DNA of 64,000 bases from Muscardinus avellanarius (lineage: Eukaryota; Chordata; Mammalia; Rodentia; Gliridae): contig OY726563.1 of assembly GCA_963383645.1 (NCBI GenBank), positions 27,994,821 to 28,058,820 on the forward strand. Direction: 5' to 3'. A model generated the notes under the pieces. It was given only the letters and a program-made list of their open reading frames with translations. It had not been told where the DNA came from and ran no database searches. Shown here one piece after another: positions 47,996 through 59,622 of the stretch (the stretch's first letter is position 1; the number at the start of each line of letters is the position of its first letter). Both the position numbers and the translations under genes were made by a program.

Positions 47996-48666
47996 CCTCA
48001 TAGTCAAGTGGGAAAAATAGATACAAAATAACATGTAGTAAAATATTATATAATGATGTATGGAGTGGAATAAGATTAATGTATACACAGTTTCTTGATA
48101 TTTATATAAATTTTCTTAACATCTGCCCCGCTGCCTAAATTGCCTTTTCTCTTTAAAAACATAATTTTTCTTTCATCATATTTTTACAACATTCGTCAAA
48201 GAGATTTCCTTCTACAAAATGTTTCTCATTTGTCCGTCGTGATATCCTACTAATTCTCATTCTGGCAACCATGCTGTTCAAATGACTGTGACTGATTATA
48301 AGGCTTAATTAACTTGTCAAGGGAAAGATAGTAATTTTCAGTCCATTTTCACTTTTCCATATGGCCAAAAAGAAAAATCCCATCTCCAGCATGCACTCAT
48401 ACGTACATGGGCTACATTATGAGATGATGGCAAATTATCCAAACTTACCCCCTGGAACTTCGAATAAGAGCCACAAATAAATAATAATAAGCATCAGAGA
48501 TGGGTTTTTTGGCATAGATTTATATTCCGTAAGTACTTAGTAGCAAGAAAATGTAGAAGTATGTGTTATTGGTTGCTTACCCAATAAATGGATGCATACT
48601 CAGCTTCCAGTTCCCCTTCCTTATTCCTAACAAGGCTTCAGTTCTGTTTAGTCATCAAGAGGTAAA
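47996..48666. other. Unique DNA
   Basis: Nothing recognised. Confidence 0.5.
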
Positions 48667-48683
48667 TGCCTGTGACATTCTTT

Positions 48684-48886
48684 TTTTTTTTTTTTTTTTT
48701 TTGGTGGTACTGGGGTTCCTGGAAGCCCTTGTACCTCCGGGCTACATTCCCAGACCTATTTTTACATTTTTATTTGGAAACAGGGTCTCCTAAGCCAGCG
48801 CGCGGGGCTGGCTTCGAACCTGCGCGATCCTCCTGTTTCTGCCTCCCAAGTGCGGGGATTACAAGCGTGCGCCACCACGCCCGGCT
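48684..48886 (-). mobile_element. B1-ID SINE, short-B1 subfamily, young
   Basis: Long T-run, ID half tggggttcctggaagccctt, B1 half with gcttcgaacctgcgcgatcc and a fully preserved start (reverse strand gccgggcgtggtggcgcac). The 16-bp duplication gcctgtgacattcttt is exact (48668-48683 and 48887-48902). CpGs are largely intact. ORFs reading through it are not genes. Confidence 0.96.
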
Positions 48887-48902
48887 GCCTGTGACATTCT
48901 TT

Positions 48903-49559
48903 ATGAGAGTTTTGTCACATTTTTAGGCAAATTAGTGAAACAGTAGCCCCCTCCTTCTGCCATGTTAGTTTCAGAAATGGGGTTTTAATGTGCTTTAGAA
49001 CATTAAGATACAAAGAATAGTTATGTTGGGAGATCCTGGGAATGCTCCTTTATAATATTTTGATTATATTTTCCTTAGTAGTTATCTCTCATTTTCTCTA
49101 GTCCTTTCCTGTTATGAGATGTGGATTTGTATAAGTTATCTTGTTCCTAGTCTGTCAGTAAAATCAACCATTAATAGAGAAATCTCTGGAAAATAAATCA
49201 CAACTAGCTTTCAACTCTGAAAATTTACATGTTATAACATATTTTCTAATGTTTCAGTTATATTCACTTTGGCTTTATTTGCAAAGAGTCATTCACTCAA
49301 ATATTTAATGAACAATATCTGCTAGATGTTTTTTGTGTTAGAAGATATGAGTGGGGAAAAACATAAATATTTGCTTTCATGAAGACCAGATACTATTGGA
49401 TTGTAATGGAATCATTTTATTTTATGAAAATATATAACTGTGATTTTGAAAAGTAGTTATGATTTCAAGTAAGTGGTAACAGATAAATAATTATAAAACT
49501 TATATGTAAGAGAAAAATATAGAGCAGAAGCTATTGTGATTTCATTTTCTCATAAAAAT
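48903..49559. other. AT-rich unique DNA
   Basis: Nothing recognised. Confidence 0.5.
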
Positions 49560-49880
49560 CTATGGATCCATATATTTCTTTATTAGTGCATTGTATTCAT
49601 ACATCATAATGGGGTAAAAGACTTGTGTGGACATATATGTACACATTGCCCATTTAGCCCCTACCCAATTCGCACCCCATTTCCTCCCTATCCCTCCTTC
49701 TCATGCTTGGCTTACTGGTTGACTTTGATATGTGTAAGTGCATTGTGTGCTTCAGAGAATTTCCTTCTTTACCCCTTCCATCTTTTCTGGTTGTGGGAGC
49801 CCGGAAATGCTATTAAGAGAAGTGAATACCCTGTGTGCAATCTTCATCCAGTGATGGCTGGGATGGCTAGGAGTTAGATA
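49560..49880 (-). mobile_element. L1 3' UTR fragment
   Basis: ttagtgcattgtattcatac, taatggggtaaaagacttgt and ttgactttgatatgtgta match the 45.4 kb L1 3' UTR. Confidence 0.78.
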
Positions 49881-50670
49881 TGTATCCCAGCTTTCTAACT
49901 CTAAAGTAGAAAAGTTCTGAGGTTTTTCTTATTAACCTGCTCAGAAATGCACCCTTTAGAGTCTATTCTCTCTTCTCGGATTGATTTCCCCATCTTATCA
50001 CCTCATTTCCTTAGATAACATCTCAAATAAACCACCTGTATTCAAATACTTATCAAAGTATCCATATTTGGGGGAAACCAAACTAAAATACGTGTAAGTT
50101 GTTTCTGCCCCATGCTACTTTTTCCAATTTGCGATGAAGCTATCTCTAGTGAATAAAGAAATACTGGAATAAACAATTTAAAAGGACTTCCTGTTACTTT
50201 GTTTCAAGTACCAAACATCACCAGTGATTAAAAAGAATGATTATTTAGACACATTTTTAATTTCAAGCAAGGTACATATGGTATATTCTTGACGCACCTA
50301 AATCTTACTTTTTTCATGTATGTATCATCTGCTTTACAAACAAGTTTTTAATTTTTTTTGTGGATTGAAATTACCTTCTTATTGATATTTTCCTATTCAT
50401 AAATAGGCAGTAAAATGTTTAATATTCAGGGATTCAAGCTATAGCTCTGAATCTATCTCTCCTTTTTCCCTTTATTTTTTAATGGCCTTCACATTGTTTT
50501 ATTAGACTAAATTATTCTCTAATTTGGCTTTTTTCTTCTTTCTTGCTTCTTTCCTTTCTCATGTCTCGCCTTCATTCACTCCTTCATACTATTATTCTAC
50601 TTTTTCTCTTCTATACTTCATTTTTAGCCAATATCTTTGATCTCATAAATATCCACAATGTTCATTAGGC
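49881..50670. other. Unique DNA
   Basis: No gene; 50520-50640 is C/T-rich. Confidence 0.5.
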
Positions 50671-50671
50671 T

Positions 50672-50696
50672 TATAATAATAATAATAATAATAATA

Positions 50697-50727
<31 letters not shown>
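50672..50727. repeat. Palindromic (TAA)n-(TTA)n microsatellite
   Basis: About nine AAT triplets followed directly by about nine ATT triplets, giving a perfect inverted repeat centred near 50697. It sits at the tail of the adjoining SINE. Confidence 0.95.
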
Positions 50728-50728
<1 letters not shown>

Positions 50729-50927
50729 GGGTCTGGGGATGGAACCCGGGAACATTTGACCTCCGATCTACACCTCCTGCCCTAGTTTTTTATTCTTTAA
50801 TTTGAAACTGGGTCTCACTGACTTGCAGAGGGCCTCACTAAGTACCTGAGGCTGTCTGCAAACCACGATCCTCCGGTCTCAGCCTCCCAAATACTGGGAT
50901 TACAAGCGAGTGCCACCACACCCGGCA
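50728..50927 (-). mobile_element. B1-ID dimeric SINE
   Basis: ID half gggtctggggatggaaccc; B1 half cactaagtacctgaggctgt; ends caccacacccggc. Diverged duplication aggcttataat / aggcctatgat lies outside the microsatellite and the SINE. Confidence 0.93.
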
Positions 50928-51893
50928 GGCCTATGATTTTTTGTGATTAATGATGATGTTTACTCATTCTGCCAAAAATATGTAACAAAGATTTAGGGCC
51001 ATAGAGAAACTTGTTAACCACAGAGTCCACGCTGCATAATATGTTATGTTGCTTATATGACTATTTCCCCATAATGTATATATGTGTCTGCACTGACTCC
51101 AAGACAAAGTAGCATCCAATGCTAGGAAAAAGTTTGAAATCAACCTCTCTGTGAGAATCCAAGTGTTCTTGTTTTGCTTTTATTTTTAATTAGAAGACAT
51201 AATTAGAAGCAATTTCCATATCTGCAGAAGAATTTTGCAAGGTTTTTGTTGTGCAGTTTTATTAAAATCCATGTAAAAGAATCCACATATTTTTCTTCCT
51301 TGTATCTTATGGCCCACAAAATTTAAAAGTATGTCAACTAGCTTTCATTTTCTATGTCCAGTTCATCTTGCTTTATTTTTCTTACTGGAATGGAACTGGC
51401 ACAACTCACTGAATATGTTCAGTAAATGTTACTTTAAATTTGAAATATATTCTTTCCAGTTCTTTGAACAAATTATATACCACACATTCTAGTAATTGTG
51501 AAATCAAGCTGAATTTAAACAGGGTAAGTACTATGATAACTGAAGAACAATTCTAGAATGTGTGTCTGTATCTCTGTATACATATATGTGTATTTATGAA
51601 GAAGCACAGGTGTGTATATTGGAGAAGAACATGAGGTATTAAAAGGCATTTCAGACAAAATTCTATAAGGATAGGCTTAAATATGCATGGATTAAAAAGT
51701 AGAGTCTGCCCCAATAAATCAAGCTAATCCTAAGTACACTGTGTTTATCACTGAGCTTGACCAGATGGGGAACACTGTCCTTACTTCTCTTAATTGCTAA
51801 GTATGCTATTGCCCTCAAATGGGAAAAAATGTGCTTGAAGAGCTTCCAAATTCAAATTTATCATTTTAATCAAATATCAAGATGGCCCTTAGA
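50928..51893. other. Unique DNA
   Basis: Nothing recognised. Confidence 0.5.
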
Positions 51894-51895
51894 AC

Positions 51896-52112
51896 CCAGA
51901 CATGGTGGTGCATGCTTGTAATCCCAGTACTTGGGAGGCTGAGATAGGAGCATCACAGGTTCACGGCCAACCTCAGCTACTTAGTGGGACTTTCCACAAC
52001 TTAGTGAGACCATGTTTCAAAAATAATGAATAAAAATAAAGCTGGGAGTGTAGCCTAGAGGTAGAATGTCCTTAGGTTTAATCCACAGTACTGTAAAAAT
52101 AAATAAATAAAA
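51896..52112 (+). mobile_element. B1-ID dimeric SINE
   Basis: B1 half cccagacatggtggtgcatg; ID half gctgggagtgtagcctagag; tail aaaataaataaataaa. Confidence 0.92.
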
Positions 52113-53780
52113 GATGGCCAATTGAATCAAGGTACCACTTATATTGTAAAATCATCAGACACTTTTGTCATCAAAAGGGCTTCACTTCCACAGAAACAAA
52201 CTTTAAGGAACAAACCATGATGACTTAGGAATTTGGTGACATTCCTAGTTTATATTTAGTGAAGTACATTGAATGACGCAAAAGTAAATCAACTCTAATC
52301 GTTTTTTATAAGTGCCAATGGTAAGTGGGTCTCAAGCATTATGATTCTTGAGATCTAGGGCCTGTAGGTGGTTTCTGTAATTCAGCAATTCTTGCCTATC
52401 TGCATGTAATTGGGAATTTCATTTTAGCCTGTTGCCTATGGCCTTTGAAGTTCATAGACATGTATAAATGTGAGCAATTCCTACAAATTCTGATTAGTTT
52501 CCCTCCCTTCTACTATAGCTTTGAATCTCACTGAGGAAGCCACTTGTTATACATATTAATCTAAAGCATAAACCCCTGAAAACCTGAATTCCAGTGAATT
52601 CTATACTTACCTATGGCTACAACAAAAGGTTTTTCCTTAAGTAAGATGGCTGACTCTAACCAGAAGACTTCAAATGAACTGACCTGCATATTATCTGTCT
52701 TTCAGTCAGGTACAGATGCCAGGCAATGTGAACTAAACAGTTAAATCTTGTTTACTCCAACCCAAATTTCAGAAAATAATCTTTATTGTACTTTATAGTT
52801 GTTTCAACCCTTATCTTTGTATCTCACTAGTTGTGTTCTGATCCTAAGAACAATCACATGATACATGTTTTCCCATTGAAATCCTATATTCTCTAATAGT
52901 ATAACTGACTGAGATACAAATCTGGCTTAGCATACCAACTATAAGAGGCATCTGATGACTTACTACAGAATATCAGATAGAAGTATTCAAAAGTATTAGT
53001 AAAGTTTATTGAAGGAAATAAAAAGTCCCCTTCTTTTAATACATGTCCCCAAACCTCAAAGAATAATGGGAACATCACTTTATAAATGCTGTTTAATGTC
53101 CAGTGCTCAGTTCTTACATATTTTATCAATGAAGAAAAATGACAGCAGAGAAACCACCAAAGAGAAATTTAATTTACTTGAACATTAGAGCAGGCTTTAA
53201 AAAGCAGGATGAAAGTTTTCAAAGCGATTGCTATTTCTCAGCTTCCCATATTACTGCAGAAAAATTGCTGGCAAATACCATGTCAAAAGGTCATTCAACT
53301 TTTTAGAAGATGCTTGTTTGAAAATTCTTATTTCTTCCCATCTCTGTGGATTCCTTATTTTTAAATCTTTTTTGTGTCTGCAATGATTTTTAGTATGAAG
53401 GAATAGCTTTCTAGATGAAATAAGTCAGATATATTAAGATAAAGTCAATGAATCATCAAGGATTTGTTTCTTATTTTTTTCTTTTGGTAATATGAGCTAA
53501 ATAAATATTATTTATAATAAATCCATATACTTTTAATTGTTAACTTTAACTTATATTCCTCTGAGAACATAAGTGTGATATTATGAAATAAAGCTATTCA
53601 AATACATAATATATATTTATTTTAAATTATTAATCCCTTTCACCATCTAAGTAATTTTTATATTTACATCTAGATCAATTGTTCACATACTATCTCACAA
53701 ACAGTAGATTTCATTCACCCTCATTGAAACATAACTCAGGACCAATATACATTGAATCTTTTGGGATTTTAAAGTTATAT
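52113..53780. other. Unique DNA
   Basis: No gene or clear repeat. 53180-53300 has balanced composition and may hold regulatory sequence, without firm evidence. Confidence 0.45.
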
Positions 53781-53785
53781 TTTCA

Positions 53786-53970
53786 GCCTGGCTTGGTGGC
53801 GCATGCTTGTAATTCCCGCGCTTGGGAAGCGGAGACAGGAGGATTGCTCAGGTTTGAAGCCAACCTCGTTGGCTTAAGAGACCTTGTTTCCAAATAAAAA
53901 TATAAAAAATTGGTGTCTGGGAGTGTAGCCCAGAGGTAGAAGGGTTTCCAGGAACCCAGTACAACCAAAA
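53786..53970 (+). mobile_element. B1-ID SINE, short-B1 subfamily
   Basis: B1 half gcctggcttggtggcgcatg, gttggcttaagagaccttg; ID half gtctgggagtgtagcccag; ends cagtacaacc. Confidence 0.92.
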
Positions 53971-54239
53971 AATATATGTATTTTATTCTGAATTACCTAG
54001 TTTCAATTCCAATTTTGGATTAAAATTTTAAATAAATCATATACTTTATGTCTATAAAATAAATCAGTTAGGTAATCATCAGAAATTATGTTTTATGATT
54101 ATCCTAATAGCAAAGAATCATATTTTTATACAATTCAGCCTTCAATTAATTGATATGTTCAATATCAGTGTTTTAACTCAATAAAATTACCAGTTGTTGT
54201 AATCTCTTTGCTTTTATCCAGTTGTTTTATATACAGTTT
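53971..54239. other. AT-rich unique DNA
   Basis: Nothing recognised. Confidence 0.5.
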
Positions 54240-54660
54240 CAGTCAGCATTCTCATTGTTGTGGTCAAAATATCTGATTAACACAATTAGAGAAAGATTTA
54301 TTTGCTCACAGTTCTAGAGGTTCCAGAGATTTCAGTACATGTTAACTGGATCACATCTGTGGAGCTCAGATTATAGCAGCTGCAGAAAGCAGACTGGTTT
54401 GTTGCAGTCAGTGTTATAGGTACTCTGCTAGCCTGACTTTTTGGCTCACAGCTTCTAGCCTTTCCTGGCTCTTGTTCCATGTTTCTGATGTTTTTAGTCT
54501 TGAAGTGTTTTTTTTTTTTTTTTTTTTTGCAAATTTGACTTTTTACAGCTTTACAAATTGACCTCTTTTGACCTGCTTGCAGTGATTCTGATCCTGTCAC
54601 ACATTGCCTGCCCTCCTAGGACTTCCTTTGAAATTTGATTGGAAGCCTCCATAACCCCTT
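54240..54660 (-). mobile_element. MaLR-like LTR remnant
   Basis: Reverse complement of the family seen at 27 and 33 kb: gagaaagatttatttgctc, cacagttctagaggttcc, ttcagtacatgttaact. A T-run interrupts it near 54510. Confidence 0.5.
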
Positions 54661-55398
54661 TACTCCAGCAAAACCAGAATTATGTGTGCATCAAGATCAA
54701 CCACCAACAAAATGTGACTGCCTTTTTTCAAAATAGCTACCCCTAAACACTTTTCCATGGATATATGATAGAAGAAAAAAAAGGAGAGAAAACAGATATG
54801 TTTAATATGTGTATATGTGCACAGACATAGATTTAACAAAATAGAAAAGTCATACTCATGGCAATTACAATTTTCATTTCTGTAACTGATCACATGCCCA
54901 TAGTTGGTACTTATAAATATCTTCTACAATAATTCCGTATTCTCTTTTCTTCCTTCAGTAAATACTTCGATCTTGGTTCTTTAGGGTAATATAATTCAAA
55001 GAATATTTATATTCTGTATGCAAACCATAATATGTTTGGATATTTTAATATTAATATATTATAAATTTGATAATGCTATACTGTAATAATCATTATTACT
55101 TCATTTAACTTACAATAATCCTTTCAATCTTCATGATATATACATATAATAAAATGAAATCTTTGAGATAATTTTAGTGACTTAAATTATCCAGAACTGT
55201 ATTATTTGAATATAACTCACCTGAAAGTAAGCATTTTATATCATATTTGTAAATAAGAACATGTACTGAAAAAAGACTTTATTATGATTATTATTTACTT
55301 GGTCTTTATACTTCCTGACTTCCAACATATTCTAGTCAGAATATACACATAGTAATTTTGCTAATATTCATATTTCCTGCTACTTCTTCATGCTTTAT
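54661..55398. other. AT-rich unique DNA
   Basis: Nothing recognised. Confidence 0.5.
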
Positions 55399-55514
55399 CC
55401 CATATAGATATGTCTTAGTTTGTCTCACTGTAAATTATGACACAATCCACTTTTTTCCCATATAGATATGTCTTATTTTGTCTCACTGTGAATTTTGACA
55501 CTATCCACTTTTTA
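55399..55514. repeat. Tandem duplication, 58-bp unit x2
   Basis: Two head-to-tail copies starting cccatatagatatgtctta (55399 and 55457), with about five substitutions between them. Confidence 0.93.
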
Positions 55515-55604
55515 ATCTTGAAATCATCTCTTTCATTGACATCTGAAATACCATAATTGTTTTTCATCTAGGTCACTCTATTACTTTTCATTAGCCTTTA
55601 TTCT

Positions 55605-55835
55605 TGCTGTATTAGTATATGCAGTCACACAACAATATTATCACAAACTCAGGAATTTAAAACAACACACATTTATATCAGAGTTCTAGTGATTCTGGAC
55701 TCTGAGCACAACTTTGCTGGGTCCTCTACATTATGATCTCAAAAAGCTATATTTGACCAGGTCTATTGTCTTATCTGAGTGTTGACTGCAGAATAATTTG
55801 CTTTCAAATTCATATGGTTCTAGAAGAATTTAGTT
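55605..55835 (-). mobile_element. MLT-like LTR remnant
   Basis: atcacaaactcaggaattta, aaacaacacacatttatatc and agttctagtgattctggac resemble the 3' part of MLT-type MaLR LTRs on the reverse strand. Old. Confidence 0.5.
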
Positions 55836-55989
55836 GTTAATAATATATGGAACTTTTGGCTTCAGGTTTTTTTTTTATATCTGGAGGCTGCCCTCAATTT
55901 CTGACCATGTAGGCCACCGTAATATGAAAATTTGTTCAAAACCAGGAAGGGAGAAAATGTCTGAGAAAGAGAGCTCATTGCAATATTCT
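55836..55989. other. Unique spacer
   Basis: Nothing recognised. Confidence 0.5.
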
Positions 55990-56167
55990 TGTCTGTTGGG
56001 AATTGAATACAAGGACATTCTACCTCTGAGATACAACCCCAGCCCAATTTTACTATTATTTTGAAAAAAGGTCATGCTAATCTGGTAAGATTGGCTTTGA
56101 AGCTGTGATTCTTTTGTCTCAGCTTCCCCAAGTACTAGTGTTACAGGCCTGGACCTCTATGCCTAGA
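55990..56167 (-). mobile_element. B1-ID SINE, diverged
   Basis: ID half gggaattgaatacaaggac; B1 half ggctttgaagctgtgattc; ends tctatgcctaga. Flanks ttgcaatatt / atgcaatatt are the target duplication. Confidence 0.85.
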
Positions 56168-56840
56168 CAGGAGAGCAATGCAATATTATGTAATGATTTT
56201 ATGCAGTATAGTCTTATGTATTCAGTCAGTTTTGTTTAAGAGCAGGTCACATACTCAACAGAGAGTAGTATGTAAAGGCAGAAATACTAGGAGGCAAAAA
56301 TTATACCTTCAAGTTTGTCTTCTTCTTTTATCATCTCCTAACTTAATCCTTAAAGTTTTTACTGTAAAATTTGAGACCATACCAAGATATGTGCTTATAA
56401 TAAAAATCATTTTTATCTCAGTATGATATATATTATATCAATAAAATCTTAGAAATAAAATAAAATGAATTCAAAATAAAATACCCAACAATATGACAAA
56501 TAAAAGCAATGGGAAAATAAAACAAGTCAAACCAATTAAAATAATGTGGCCCAATATAATTTAATATGTGACAAAGTGAATCTTTTACCAGTGAGGAAGT
56601 TATTGACTATTCAGTAAATTGAAATCATTCAGATCAATACTCTAAACAAAAATAATATGTCCATATCTCACATCATGGATAGAAGGATATTTTTCAAATA
56701 TATTAAAACTTAAATATCAAGGATGGAAACAATACTAGAATACACCAAAGAAACCCTGTATAGTGTTTTAATTGGTAAGACCTTTTGAACTATGCCATGA
56801 ATCTTAATGCTTGAAAGAGAAGATTGATAATGGAAGAAAA
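56168..56840. other. AT-rich unique DNA
   Basis: The 82-codon frame at 56178-56426 is unrecognised and low-complexity. Confidence 0.5.
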
Positions 56841-56844
56841 ATTT

Positions 56845-57170
56845 TCCTTTTTTTTTATTGGTGAGTACATCACTTATTTAGCCATTCTTCAATTCCTACT
56901 ATATTTCCTCCTTTCTCCCTCTTTCTCATTTTTGGTTTAGTGATTGACTTTGATATGTTTGTGAATATAAATCACAATGAATACATTAGGGAATTTTCCT
57001 TTTGCCCCCTCCCATCCCCCATAATTAGGTCACATTATTTGCTTATCTGTAGTTTCTTCTTCTTTTTCTAGAATTTCTCCTTTAACCTATTTTCTCCCTG
57101 GATTCCACATATTAGGAAAAACATCTGTTGTTGTTTTTTCTCTTTGTACTTTTTTTGACTGACTAATCTA
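56845..57170 (-). mobile_element. L1 3' UTR fragment
   Basis: gattgactttgatatgtttg, cccctcccatcccccataat and attccacatattaggaaaaa follow the 45.4 kb L1 3' UTR; ends before ORF2. Confidence 0.78.
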
Positions 57171-57305
57171 AAAACACCATAGGTAAAGTGAAATGACAAC
57201 TCACAAATGCAAATGAAAAGTACAATGATGTGCTATTTTTCATCTGAAGATTAATATAAATACAATGCTTGAATCTATACATTGTTAGCAATGCTGTGTG
57301 AAACA

Positions 57306-57308
<3 letters not shown>

Positions 57309-57360
<52 letters not shown>
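57309..57360. repeat. (AT)26 microsatellite
   Basis: Uninterrupted AT dinucleotides. Confidence 0.97.
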
Positions 57361-57363
<3 letters not shown>

Positions 57364-57499
57364 GAGCTGAGTGTATATTGTAACAAATCAAATGGTTAGA
57401 AGGAGGATACTTGGTAATATTTATAATAGCCCCAAGTAGTTTACAACAGGTTGGTAATATTTCAACCTGTTATCTTAGTATATAAAATTCAAAAGGCTT

Positions 57500-57835
57500 A
57501 TTTTGACTCACTGTATCATCTCCCTTCACTCCCTTTAACAAATTCTAATTTCACCCTTCTATGCTTTTATAGATGCTGTTATGTCTACAGGGGAAATGTT
57601 TTCCTCTAATTCCCTTCTTTTCCTTTTACCTAAATCCTATTAACCATTCAAATGTCCACTCAAGAGACCTCTTCTTCAGGATTCCTGCCTCATTGCTCTC
57701 TATTTGATTCTATCTCTGTTTCATTCTCTGATTACTCTATCTACAAGCTTCCATGGTTTCTATCTGTACTTCCACAAAATACTTTAGTAAACTCTTCTGT
57801 ACATATTTTGGTTTCTGTTCCCAAACCATAACACA
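57500..57835 (+). mobile_element. Possible LINE-2 remnant
   Basis: cattcaaatgtccactcaag and ttcaggattcctgcctcatt resemble the L2 3' region (contents normally read as ...caaatgtcacctc...). Confidence 0.45.

Positions 57836-57839
<4 letters not shown>

Positions 57840-57884
<45 letters not shown>
57840..57884. repeat. (GA)22 polypurine tract
   Basis: Uninterrupted GA dinucleotides, mirror-symmetric. Confidence 0.97.
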
Positions 57885-57885
<1 letters not shown>

Positions 57886-57925
57886 AAGCGCAAGCTTAAT
57901 TAATAAAATAATAAGAAATATTGTT

Positions 57926-57976
57926 TGGTTTTTGTACCAGGGACATTTTACATCTGAACTACACCCCTAGCTCTTT
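57926..57976 (-). mobile_element. ID-half SINE fragment
   Basis: tgtaccagggacattttac and ctgaactacacccctagct; no B1 half. Lies at the 3' edge of the next L1. Confidence 0.6.
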
Positions 57977-57979
57977 TAA

Positions 57980-59527
57980 TTTATTTATTTTTATTGTTTT
58001 TTCCCATTTTTAATACCATTATGGGTGAATTACTGTCTCACATCGTTATGTAAATCATGTTGACAATAACATATATGCACATGGCTCTTGGTGCCCAGCA
58101 AGTCCACATTTTCCTCACTCCCAATACAGTGTACCCAAATTGATATTGGTATATATCCACGAATATACACAGAGTCTATGGTAGAATGTCCATGAATGAA
58201 TATCAGTCTTCCTTCTCCTCTACCCTTATATCTCCTCCATGGCTCCCCTTAGGTTTCTATCTATTATCTAGAATTTCTTTTGTATCCCAATTACTCCCTA
58301 TCCTGCATATATTAAAGAAAACATACGGCCCTTCACTCTCTGTGACTGGCTAATCTCAATATAATGTTCTCCAGGTCCTTCCACATTTTGTAATTGACAT
58401 AATTTTAGTTTTTCTTTGTTTCTGAGCATGTTTTTCTGTGTTTTTCCCAGTTTTAAAATCCATTCATCTGTTGATGGACAGCTAAATTGGTTCCATAATT
58501 TAACTATTATGAATTGTGCTACTATGAACATAAGTATGCATATGTTTACTGTAGTTCTATGGTCTCAACACCTTTGGAAAGATACCCAGTAGTGGTATGG
58601 CAAGATCATATGGTGGATCCATTTTTATTTTTCTAAAGAATCTCTACACTGATATCCATAATGGCTGAACTAGTTTGCATTCCCACCAACAGTGTAGAAG
58701 AGTACCTATTGCCCCACAATCTCACCAAAACTTGTTATTTGACTTCTTTATAATTGCCATCTAATTCAGGTTAGATGTAGATCTCAGTGTAGTTTTGATT
58801 TGCATTTCCCTGATTGCTAATAACGTTGAACATTTTTTCATGTATCTGTTGGCCATTTGTATCTCCTCTTTTTTGAAATATCTATTCAATTCAGTTGCTC
58901 ATTTCTTGATTGTGTTATTTGTTTTGCTAGTGTACAGTCTTTTGAGCTCTTTGTGTAATCTAGATATTAGATCTCTGTCAGAGAGATAGCTGATTAAGAT
59001 CTTCTCCCATTCTGTAGGCCTTATTTTTAGACTCTTGAAGTTTTCCTTTGATGAGGAGAAACTTTTTAGTTTGATTCCATCACACTTATTAATTCTTGTT
59101 TTAATTGTCTGAGCTTTGGGGGTTTTATTGAGGAAGTATATACCTGTGTCTATATGTTGAAGTGCTGAATCTATATCTTCCTCTAACAGCTTCATAGGTT
59201 CTGGTCTAATTTCCAGGTCTTTGATACATCTCGAGTTAATCCATGTTCAGGGTGTGAAGTAAGGATTTAGTTTCATTTTACTACAAATGGATAGCCAAAT
59301 TTTCCAGCACCATTTGTTGAAAAGGTTGACTTTTCTCCAGTATATATATGTGGCCCCTTTGTCAAATATCAATTGACTATAACTGTGTAGATTAGTTACT
59401 GTAGTTCTATTCTGTCCCATTGTTCTGTGTGCTTGTTTTAATTACTTTATAATACCATTACAATACCATGCTGTTTTAATTACTTTAGACTATGTAGTAT
59501 AATTTGAAGTTAGGAATTGTGATGGCT
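57980..59527 (-). mobile_element. L1 element, ORF2 remnant
   Basis: Reverse strand. 3' UTR with tctcacatcgttatgtaaat (same lineage as 13.6 and 22.1 kb), ORF2 C-terminus MFIVAQFIIVKLWNQFSCPS (58298-58531), then KLKSFSSSKENFKSLKIRP (58899-59195). A SINE interrupts it at 59529; L1 sequence resumes beyond. Confidence 0.94.
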
Positions 59528-59528
59528 T

Positions 59529-59622
59529 CTTTTTTTTTTTTAACGGTTCTGGGGATGGAACCCAGGAACATTGTACTTCCAAGCTACACAACCCTATATT
59601 TTGTCTTTTTATTTTTGAAACA
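59529..59622 (-). mobile_element. SINE ID half and linker
   Basis: Poly-T, ggttctggggatggaaccc, linker and gaaacag, where it stops: the B1 half is missing. It lies at the junction of two L1 blocks that are not adjacent in an intact L1. Confidence 0.85.
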
